Part shown: positions 1 to 8,307 of the stretch, in pieces | Layout: the number at the start of each line of letters is the position of its first letter | How positions within the stretch are numbered: the stretch's first letter is position 1 | DNA from: Micractinium sp. NFX-FRZ | Taxonomy: Eukaryota > Chlorophyta > Trebouxiophyceae > Chlorellales > Chlorellaceae | Length of the DNA stretch: 14,736 nucleotides | Direction: 5' to 3' | NCBI GenBank assembly: GCA_029339195.1 | Contig: JAPTJF010000772.1 | Span: 1-14,736, forward strand | Notes under the pieces: model-generated | What the model was told of the DNA's origin: nothing | What the model saw: the letters and a program-made list of their open reading frames with translations, nothing else | Databases searched by the model: none | Translations under genes and position numbers: made by a program

Positions 1-75
<75 letters not shown>
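1..75. repeat. Poly-G homopolymer, 75 nt
   Basis: The window opens with 75 consecutive G residues and the first other base is C at 76. It lies upstream of a myosin exon that starts at 343, so if real it sits in an intron of that gene. It is not a telomere repeat (no TTTAGGG or TTAGGG units). A pure G run of this length is difficult to sequence and assemble, so it may be a contig-end artefact rather than genomic DNA. The motor domain upstream is absent, which fits a broken contig end. Confidence 0.95.
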
Positions 76-77
<2 letters not shown>

Positions 78-342
78 TGGAGAAGTGGGGCATATGCAGC
101 ATTCGTTGGGGCCTGCGCTGCTATGGAGGCTTTAGTCGTGCTGCGCGGACATGGAGTAAAGCTTGGGATGAAGCATGCTGAGGGTGGCGTGCAGTGCGTA
201 GTGGGGCAGCAAAAGCTCATCGTCCCCCCAGCTCCCCTCAGGCCACCCATCGTGACGTCTAGCCAACAGGCAGTGCCCCGCTTGCTGCCCCCTTCCTCAC
301 GTGCCTCCTTGTCTCCCCCGCTGTCCCCTGCCACCCCGGCAG
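76..342 (+). other. Partial myosin intron (3' part), no exon seen
   Basis: This stretch ends in a C-rich pyrimidine tract and a CAG acceptor (AG at 341-342) directly before the myosin exon at 343. The preceding myosin exon should end in the motor segment just before the ANKLY motif, and nothing like it is readable here in any plus frame. I therefore read the region as intron. An open plus frame from 123 to 770 runs through it but resembles nothing and crosses the exon in the wrong frame. Confidence 0.7.
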
Positions 343-3300
343 GCCACCTACGAGGACCTGGCCAACAAGCTGTACGGCGCGCCCACCGTGAACGACAGCA
401 AGCGCTTCTCCAAGCCCAAGCTGTCGCGCACCGACTTCACCATCGAGCATTACGCAGGTGGGGCTGGGTCCGGGTGGGTGTAGGAGGGAGGGCAGTGGCA
501 GTTATTGGTGGTGTCCTTGGGAGCGCAGGCAATGCTGGGCAGCAGCAGGCTTGTGGGCACGGAGGGCGCGGGGATGCCCATGCGACCAATCTGGTGGCGC
601 CACTTCCTCTTCTCCCTCTCACGGCATGGGCAGCGGTCTACAAGACCGGCAGAGTTCTCGTGAACAACCCTTCTCGACTCCTTTCTTGTGCCCTGCCCTG
701 CCCTGACGTGCACACACCTTTTCAATCAGCCCTCCTTGGCTCCCCCACCCCCCCGGTGCAGGCGCGGTGACCTACAAGACCGACAACTTCCTGTTCAAGA
801 ACCGCGACTTTGTGGTGGCGGAGCACCAGGCCCTGCTGGGCGCCTCGTCCCACGCCTTTGTGTGCGCCCTCTTCCCGCCCGACGACGACGCCTCCTCCTC
901 CGCCCCCGGGGGCCGCGCCATGAGCAGCTACAAGTTTGCCTCCGTGGGCTCCCGCTTCAAGCGCCAGCTGGGCGATCTGATGGAGGCGCTGCACGCCATG
1001 GAGCCGCACTACATCCGCTGCATCAAGCCCAACTCCCTCAACCGACCCATGGACTTTGAGAACATGAATGTGCTGCACCAGGTGTGTGTGTGGATGGGGG
1101 GTGGAGCGGAGGACGGCAAGCCGGGGGCAGGTGGGAGCAGCGGGCAGGGTGGAGGTCAGGCCCAGGTTGGAAGGGGCACGTGGTATGCCAGCGAGGCAGG
1201 TCCAGCCTGCTGGCGACCAATCACGGGAGTGTTGTGCGTTGGGGCGTAGGGAAGGTCCTCCAAGAAGAGCCACCCCTGCTGCCCGCCCCTGCTGCGTGCT
1301 CTGCCGTCCCCCCACCCTGCCCTGCCCTGCCCTGCCCATCTACCCCACACCTCTTCCCCCCGCACCCTCCCCTGGCTTCCCCCCCCTCGCAGCTGCGCTG
1401 TGGCGGTGTGCTGGAGGCTGTGCGCATCTCGTGCGCGGGCTACCCCACCAAGATGCCCTTCCTGGACTTCATTGAGCACTTCTGGATGCTGGGGCTGGAT
1501 GCGCAGCAGCTGGACGACCGCGAGTACGTGCGCCACATTGTGCGCAGCGTGCTGGGCGACGAGGGCTGGCAATTTGGCAAGACCAAAGTGAGGGGGCGCC
1601 CGGGGAGGGTGTGGCGGTGAACAGAGGAGAGGGCATGCGGTGCAGGGGGAGGGGCATGGTGAGAATGCTGATGAGGACGTAAGTATGGGGCAGTCAAATG
1701 AAGGGGGTTGTGGTAGTAGGAAAAGTAATTTGGAGATAGGATTGCAAGAGCAGTGGGCGTGGCACAAAGTGGTAACAGCTGCAGTGGGGCACTCATCCGG
1801 CAACCAGGGCAGAGACAAGAGTGCTCACTCCTGCAAAACCAATGCTGCCCACTGACTGCTTGAGTATCTACTGGCCCCTGCCGCCTGTCTCCCACCTTCC
1901 ATTCCTGCATGCCGGCCAGAGGGTTGCACACAAGCACTCACGGCATGACTGCCCCCTATCACCTGCTACCTCACGCCACCCTGCAGGTGTTCCTGCGCGC
2001 CGGCAAGATGGCCGAGCTGGACAAGCGCAAGACGGAGGTGCAGCATGCCGCGGCCTGCGCCATCCAGCGCCACGTGCGCGGCTACCTCGCACGCAAGCAC
2101 TTTGCCGCCGCCCGCCGTGCCGCCATCACCATCCAGGCGGCGGCGCGCGGCATGCGGGCGCGTGCAGAGGCGCGCGAGCTGCGCCGGCAGAAGGCTGCCA
2201 CGCTGATCCAGGCGTACGCGCGGCGCTGGGCGGCGCGGCGCCGCTTCCAGGCCGCTGTGCGCGCAGCGGTGGCAGTGCAGTCGGCCTGGCGGGGGCTGCA
2301 GGCGCGGCGCTTTGCTCGCGACATTCAGCAGCATCGCGCGGCGCTGGCCATCCAGACGCACTGGCGCCGGCACCGCGCGCAGGCATCGTACCAGCAGTAC
2401 CGCAAGGGCGTCATCACAGCGCAGGTGGGCTGGGCAGGCTGTGCTGCGAGGGGTGGGGATCGGATGCTGCAGCCGGGGGAGGTACATTGAAATGTGAAGG
2501 GTGTATGCTGCTGCACCACACTGTCCCTGCTGGGCCAGGGTGAGCAGGTGAGGGGTCGGCTGCGCAAATGCCATGCAGGACCAGGCACGTCAGCTTTCGC
2601 AATTGGCTCAGCGTGTCAGTGTCTGCAGCATCAAGGGAGCTGTTTCCTTCAGACTCCTCTGCCGCCCCTGCCCCCTGACCTCGCTCCCCCCCATGCTCTC
2701 TGTTCCTGCCCGCAGAGCTTGTGGCGTGCCAAGTGCGCGCGGCGCGAGCTGCGCCGGCGGCGCACGGAGGCGCGCGAGGCCGGCAAGCTGCTGCAGGACA
2801 AGCAGGCGCTGGAGGTGAAGCTGCGCGAGGTGCAAAACGTGCTGGAGACGGTGCAGGGGCAGCGCAACGAGCTGCGCCAGCAGTTCAGGGTGAGTGAGCG
2901 CCGGCGGCATGCTCCAGCTGGCCCGACCGCTGCCTGTGTCTGCCTGCGCCAGCCTGTCGCGTGAGCCCAATGTGCTTGCCTGCCTGCCTAGTGCTTGCCC
3001 TGCCTAGTGCTTGCCCCCAGCCATCCCCCGCTGCCTTGCTTCTGGCCACCACAGGAGATCGTCGGCATGCCAGCATGTATGCGCTCTACAGTGCAGTCCC
3101 GGCTTGCGCTAAGGATGTAGTCGCTCACTGGCCGCATACCGTTCACCCATGTATCTGCTGCAGGAGGAGAAGGCGCAGCGGGAGGCAGCCGAGGCCAAGG
3201 TTGCCGAGCTGCAACGCTCCACGCAGGCGGAGGTGGCGGCGGCTGCTGCGGCCGGGGCGGCGGCCATCGCTGCCGAGGCCGCCAAGCTGCAGGCCGTCGA

Positions 3301-6300
3301 GGCAGAGCTGGCGGCGGCACGGCAGCAGGTGGCAGCGGCCGCGGAGAGCGCGGGAGCGGCGCAGCAGCAGCTGGCAGGCGAGGTGTCGGAGCTGAAGGGG
3401 AAGCTGGTGCTGCTGGAGAGGCAGAAAGCGGAGGTGGAGGTGAGGGGGCGGGCAGAAGGGAGGGGTGAGGAGGTGGGAGGGCAAGGAGCTTGGAGTGCAG
3501 GGATAGCGTCAGGGAAGGGGACTCGCAGAGTGAACAGGTCCATGCTGTGTGCTGTTCTTCTCTGCTGTCATGGGGCCAAGCAAGGCAGTGGAAGCGGAAC
3601 CTGAGATTTCTCTTCTGCTCTGTGCTGCGCCACCAAGTGCATCCCTTACCTGTGCTGCCATATTTTGCGTGCATGCCGACCCAGCTGCACCTGCGTTCCA
3701 CCTCACGCCCCTGGGTGCCTTACATCCGCTCCTCTGCCCGCCCCCGTTCCCCATCCTGCCTGCCCGCAGGCCAAGGCGCAGGCCAAGGAGGCGGATCTGA
3801 TGAACCGGCTGAACAACGCGGTGGCGCAGCGCAACGAGGCGCGGGAGGGGGCTCTCATGCTTGAGGCCAAGCTGAAGCAGCTGCAGGACGACGTGGAGTC
3901 GGGGCGGCTGGTGCCCCCCGCAGCAGCTGCCGCAGCAGCAGCGGCTGCAGCTGCAGCGGCGGCGACGGCCGGCGTGTCCACGCCGCCGCCGCCCGCGGCG
4001 CCCTCGGTGGCTGGCATGGGCGCCGGCGCGGGGGCCATGGTGCCGGCTGGGCCGCCGGGCAGCGAGGAGGGGATGATGGACCGCATGCGGCGCTTCATGC
4101 AGCAGATCCCGGGCACCTCGCCCATGCGGGAGCTGGGCACGCCGCTGGCCACCCCCTCGGGTGGGTGGGGCAGCGGGCGGGGTGGAAGGCAGACTGTGCA
4201 AGGGGTCGTGGGAGTGTGTCGGGTGCAGAAGTGGGCTGGAGGTGGACAGGATGCAGCCTGCGTACAAGTGAGGAGGTTCTGTGCGAGCTGAGCGTTTCGC
4301 GATGTTCCGCCCCCCTCCCTCCCACTCCGTCCATCTTGCTGTACTGACACCCCCTGCCCGCCCTCCCCCTGCCCCCTGCAGGCCGCTACGAGGGCGCCCC
4401 CTCCACCGAGCCGCTGTCGGAGATGGACCGGCGGCAGCGTGAGCTGTATGCCAAGCAGCAGCAGCTGCTGCGGGAGCAGCGCACCGCGGACCAGGAGAAG
4501 CTGCTGGCAGCCATCTCCGACAACCTGGGCTTCCACGCAGGTCTGGCACGCATGCGCACACATGCGTGCATGCAGCCAGCGTGCGCAGTAACCGCTACCG
4601 CTGTGCCAACCTGGGAGTGGGCTGTTGCACTAAGCTGTGCCAGCCTGCAGCAGCGGTGGCTGTGTTGCTGCTTGAGAGTGCAAGCATGCAGGACGCTCCG
4701 GGCCAGCTCAGCTGCCCTGCGTGTCTGCTGCCTGGATTTGCAGGGCCGGCATCTAGCAGGGTTCACTTGCCCACCCCTGCCCATTCTGACCGCCTGTTGC
4801 TTCCCCGCCCTCCCCACCACTCCTGCAGGGCGCCCGGTGGCCGCTGTGGTTGTCTTCCGCTGCTGCCTGCAGTGGAAGACGTTCCAGGCGGACCGCACCC
4901 CGCTGTTCGACCGCATCATCGCCACCATGGGCTCGCAGGTGGGCGGGTGGGCTAGGTGCAGTGGGTAGGGTGCAGTGGGTAGGGTGCAGGGGCGGGCAGT
5001 GCAGCTGCGTTGATCATTGATGGGCGGGTGGCCACATGGCGTATGGGGGCTCCAGCGGTGCGTGGTGCTGACATACCCGGATGAGCGGCACCTGTGGAAT
5101 GTCTTAGGTGGGTGGTTAACAAAGATTCTGGTGGGGGTGTTAGGTTGCGCAGGTTGCGGCTTGGTACTCCTCCCTTGCCCTCTGGTATAGCCCTCCTGAC
5201 TTGATATTCTTCGCTTGCTTTCCTCCCCTGCCTTCCTGCCCCCTTCACCTGAATGCCAGGTGGAGCTGCACCAGGAGAACAACGCCTACCTGTCCTACTG
5301 GCTCTCCAACACCGTCACGCTGCTGTACCTGATGCAAAAGAATGTGAAGCCAGCCAGCGGCGGTGGCTATGCGGCACGCATCAAGGCCTCCTCACAGCAG
5401 GTGGGCCCCTGGGGCAGGGGTGGAGCGGATGTGCGGCCAGGACTGGAGGGGCGGAGATCGAGAAAAGGGTTGGTTGCAGGCACATCTCCCAGATATTGCA
5501 GGGAGGCTGGAGATGGTGAATACAAGGAGCGTGCGTTGCAGGAACACAAAGGCAGGCAGGGGGATGTGTTGGCTGAAGCAGCTGTTTGCCGCTGCCTGTC
5601 CCCTAGCCCAGCCCTGATGCTTCATGCTCTCCTGCCTCTCCCTGACTGTTCCCCGCCCTCTCCGCCATCCCTAGCAGGTCACCAAGGGCCTGTTTGCCGG
5701 CAGCAAGGGCGGCTTCACCTCCTTCTTCACGCGCACCGGGTACGGCGCCGGCTCCCCCGCAGGCGGCGAGGCATCCATCCACGGCGGCGCCATGGGCGGC
5801 TTCCGCCAGGTCTGTGTGCAGTATTGCTGCCTCTGCTTGCGGCGTGCCCTGCTGCACTTTGGTTGAGGACAGGCGCCTGGCCAGGGTCTGCTTCAGCGCA
5901 GCAAGGGGGTGCCGCCCCAGTTGCTCACCGCTTACCGCCTGCCTGCCCTGCCCTGCCTCTGATGCTCTCATCCCGCCCGACCATGCACCCCCACTCGACC
6001 CAGCCCCAGCGCGCCCCTGACTGTTCCTCTCCCGCCTCTCGCCCGCAGGTGGAGGCCAAGTACCCCGCGCTGCTGTTCAAGCAGCAGCTGGACGCGTTTG
6101 TGCAGAAGATCTTCCCCATGCTGCGGGACAACGTGAAGAAGGAGATCACACCCCAGCTGGCAGCCTGCATCCACGCGCCCCGCGCCGCCGGCGCGCGCGG
6201 CGCGGCGCGGCGCACCACCAGCAGTGGCGCCGCCGCGCTGGCCGCGGCCGCCGCAGCGGCGGGCGAGCAGCCGGGGACGCCGACGACGCCGGGCGCCGCG

Positions 6301-7803
6301 GGCGCTGCCGCGGGCGGTCTGTCCCCGCACTGGGCCAACATCCTGCGCGTGTTTGACACGCTGCTGGCCACGCTGCGGGAGAACCACGTGCCGCCCTTCC
6401 TGGTGCAGAAGCTGTTTGAGCAGCTGCTGTCGTTTGTCAACGTGCAGCTGTTCAACCAGCTGCTGCTGCGCCGCGAGTGCTGCTCCTTCTCCAACGGCGA
6501 GTACGTCAAGGCGGGGCTCAGCGAGGTGGAGCAGTGGATCAGCGGCGCGGGAGAGGAGTGGGTGAGTGGCGGGGGTGTGGGAGACGGGCGGTGAGCCAAT
6601 GCGTTTGTTGCTGAGTTGTGGTCGTGTGCTGGCATTGGGTCGTCGTTGCGGGCGCCCGCCCGCCCGCCGTCTGCTGCCTGCCAGCTGCAGCGGCTTGCCT
6701 CCTTTCCTGCCTCCGCGCCTTCTCCTCTCAACTCTGCCTCACAACAAGCTTCGTCATGCCTCCCTCCTGGACAGGTGGGCGAGTCGTGGAACGCGCTGGC
6801 CCACATCCGGCAGGCGGTCACCTTCCTGGTCATCCACCAGAAGCACCGCAAGTCGTTCCGGGAGATCACAGAGGACCTGTGCGGCGCGCTGTCCGTGCAG
6901 CAGCTGTACCGCATCTCAACCATGTACTGGGACGACAGGTGGGTGGGGTGACGGGGCTGGCCAGTAGGACAGTGAAGGCGGGTTGTGGCGGGTGAGGGCA
7001 GAGGTGCTGCATGTGTGTTGGGGAGAAGGATGCCTCGCTGCTCCCTGGTGTGCTGGCCTACACCCATGCGGCCCTCTCAACCAACCAAGGTTCTGAGCAC
7101 CGCAACCGCTTCTCTGCCCTGCCCGATTGATGTCTCTCCGCCCCTGCCTGGCTGCTATCCCGGCAAACCTCTCTCTTCCCCTGCTTGGCTGACATCCCGA
7201 CTGACGTCCGTCCGCCCCTGCCATGCCTGCACCCCTGCTTGCAGGTACAACACGGAGACGGTGAGCCCCGATGTGCTGGCGCAGATGAAGAACGCGATGC
7301 AGGAGAGCAGCAACAGCGCGGCCAGCCACTCCTTCCTGCTGGACGACGACTCGGCCATACCCTTCAGCCATGCTGACGTGGAGCGCATGGTGGATGACAA
7401 GGTGGGGGGGGGGGGGCGGGGGATGCTGGGCAGTGGGACCAGAACAAGGGTGGCGGGGAGGGCAGTAAGGTTGTTGAAGATGCAGACAGGCCAGGCTGCG
7501 CAGTTCAATCGGCTGGTAAGCAAGCGGGCAGGCTTTACGTTGGGCAAGCATTCACGCATTAAGCTGGATGACTGTGATCCTGGAAGGCTGCTTTGCGCCT
7601 TGCCCCGCTGAGGTGGGATAGCGCAGGTGCCTCTTTCACCTTCTCCACACGCATCCGACCTGCCCGCTGCCCGCCTGCCCCCTGCATAACCTGGGCTGCA
7701 GGACCTGCTGGGTGAGACGCCGGTGCCCAGGCAGCTCAAGGAGCAGCCCAGCTTTGGGTTCCTGGCCAAGCGGCTGGAGATGGCGCTGCAGGCAGCTGGC
7801 TGA
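343..7803 (+). CDS. Class XI myosin heavy chain, 5'-truncated, 15 exons
   Basis: Actin-based motor that carries organelles and vesicles. Exons: 343-457, 762-1081, 1393-1587, 1987-2424, 2716-2889, 3164-3439, 3770-4160, 4382-4540, 4829-4938, 5260-5400, 5678-5809, 6049-6561, 6775-6938, 7245-7401, 7702-7803; together 3387 nt, 1128 residues plus TGA. Residues 1-220 are the end of the motor: [18 protein letters not shown], a short Ser-rich loop 2, [11 protein letters not shown], the SH helix segment [18 protein letters not shown], then the converter and KTKVFLRAG. Six IQ motifs follow (236-370), a charged coiled coil (about 371-555), an Ala/Pro-rich hinge, and a dilute-type globular tail (about 640-1128) with [50 protein letters not shown] and [12 protein letters not shown]. 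These tail motifs fix class XI, as opposed to class VIII or animal V. P-loop, switch I and switch II lie before the window, perhaps lost at the poly-G end. Most exon ends are confirmed by phase; the 5678 acceptor could be 3 nt earlier. Confidence 0.96.
691..705 (+). repeat. (CCCTG)3 in myosin intron
   Basis: Three perfect CCCTG pentamers lie in the pyrimidine-rich 3' part of the intron at 458-761. The same pentamer recurs in the next intron (1315-1334) and in degenerate form near 5943-5957, so it seems to be a common component of intron 3' ends here. Confidence 0.8.
1315..1334 (+). repeat. (CCCTG)4 in myosin intron
   Basis: Four perfect CCCTG pentamers in the intron at 1082-1392, within the C-rich tract upstream of the acceptor at 1391-1392. 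Probably part of the polypyrimidine environment rather than a separate element. Confidence 0.85.
2062..2763 (+). other. Myosin neck: six IQ motifs
   Basis: Calmodulin or light-chain binding lever arm. The IQ-type cores begin at joined residues 236 ([12 protein letters not shown]), 259 ([11 protein letters not shown]), 284 ([13 protein letters not shown]), 307 ([12 protein letters not shown]), 332 ([11 protein letters not shown]) and 355 ([12 protein letters not shown]). Spacing is 23, 25, 23, 25, 23 residues, the alternation known from myosin V and XI necks. The sixth motif is split by the phase-0 intron at 2425-2715, between its Gln and the following Ser. Confidence 0.93.
3919..3963 (+). repeat. 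15-residue polyalanine tract in myosin hinge
   Basis: Fifteen consecutive Ala codons (a mixture of GCA, GCT, GCC and GCG) follow a Pro-Pro pair and precede a Pro/Ala/Gly-rich stretch. It lies between the coiled coil and the globular tail, so it probably acts as a flexible or helical spacer. The mixed codons indicate an older or selected tract rather than a recent pure triplet expansion. Confidence 0.9.
4957..4991 (+). repeat. 14-bp tandem repeat in myosin intron
   Basis: The unit TGCAGTGGGTAGGG occurs twice without change (4957-4970 and 4971-4984), with a partial third copy following. It lies near the 5' end of the intron at 4939-5259. The G triplets could support G-rich structure in the pre-mRNA. 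No function is evident. Confidence 0.85.
7404..7416 (+). repeat. 13-G run at a myosin 5' splice site
   Basis: Thirteen G residues begin two bases inside the intron 7402-7701, directly after the GT donor, followed by C and five more G. The donor therefore reads GTGGGG. This is the second long G run in the window after the poly-G at 1-75. Confidence 0.95.
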
Positions 7804-8046
7804 GGGGGCTGCCACCTGCGCCCTGGCCATCCGGACAGGCCACCCTGCAGCACCCAGCAGGGCGGCTGGTGCAGCGCAACACACGTTCCACACTTGACAG
7901 CAGCAGCAGGCAGCAAGGGATGACACGCACGCTTTTTCTCTGCTTCTAGGCTGGCGCTTGTATCGCTTTTTATATTCCCACGCGCTTCGCTTTCACCTCG
8001 ACTTCGACTTTCTCCCTCCCGCTGTGATGGCGGGCCTGTTGCCACT

Positions 8047-8051
8047 TGTAA
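8047..8051 (+). terminator. TGTAA polyadenylation signal of the myosin gene
   Basis: TGTAA is the usual chlorophyte polyadenylation signal, normally a dozen or so bases before the cleavage site. It lies 244 bases after the myosin stop codon and before the next gene, a typical 3' UTR length for these algae. Confidence 0.65.
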
Positions 8052-8073
8052 CACCCTTGCTGTCGACCTCAAT

Positions 8074-8086
8074 GAACCATTGGTTC
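8074..8086. promoter_or_regulatory. Near-perfect palindrome containing an inverted CCAAT box
   Basis: GAACCA-T-TGGTTC is a 6-bp inverted repeat around one base and includes ATTGG, a CCAAT box on the minus strand. It is 222-234 bases upstream of the proposed start of the OB-fold gene and just after the myosin polyadenylation signal. A promoter role is an inference from position only. Confidence 0.35.
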
Positions 8087-8104
8087 TGCACTGCTGTTCA
8101 TACG

Positions 8105-8119
8105 TCTCGTGTTACGAGA
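8105..8119. promoter_or_regulatory. Short inverted repeat TCTCGT-GTT-ACGAGA
   Basis: Two 6-bp perfect arms are separated by three bases, about 190 bases upstream of the proposed start of the OB-fold gene. It could be a protein-binding dyad or occur by chance; nothing else supports a role. Confidence 0.3.
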
Positions 8120-8307
8120 GTGAGTGATGATTGCTGATCCACAGGCGAGCTAGACCTGCCCGCCTGTTCGCCGCCAGCGCAGCGCCAGCGGTGGCCCCAG
8201 TGTAGTTCAACGGAACGAGAGCTTAGCGCGATCACGCCTGTTCCGCTCCTTCCAAAGCTTTCCGGGAGAAGGCCACGCATTGAGCAACATTCAAAGCGGA
8301 GCCCTGA

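Larger units (their letters stand above)
7804..8307 (+). other. Myosin 3' UTR and promoter region of the OB-fold gene
   Basis: No coding sequence is supported in these 504 bases. The first part, to about 8065, should be myosin 3' UTR because the chlorophyte-type signal TGTAA stands at 8047-8051. The rest lies immediately upstream of the next plus-strand gene and should hold its promoter. It contains a near-palindrome at 8074-8086 and a 6-bp inverted repeat at 8105-8119. No clear TATA box sits at a suitable distance from the next ATG; an AT-rich TTTTTATATT stretch at about 7967 is in the UTR part. Confidence 0.7.

Noticed and set aside
1..75. Poly-G as a telomere
   Set aside because: There are no T/A-containing telomere units; a pure G run matches no known algal telomere repeat.
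3509..4563. Two long minus-strand frames (350 and 286 residues) opposite the myosin
   Set aside because: They lie antisense to well-supported myosin exons, with Pro/Arg/Ala bias typical of shadows of GC-rich coding DNA.
5925..7067. Minus-strand frame of 380 residues
   Set aside because: Antisense to the myosin tail exon 6049-6561 and its introns; composition is that of a shadow frame and no motif is seen.
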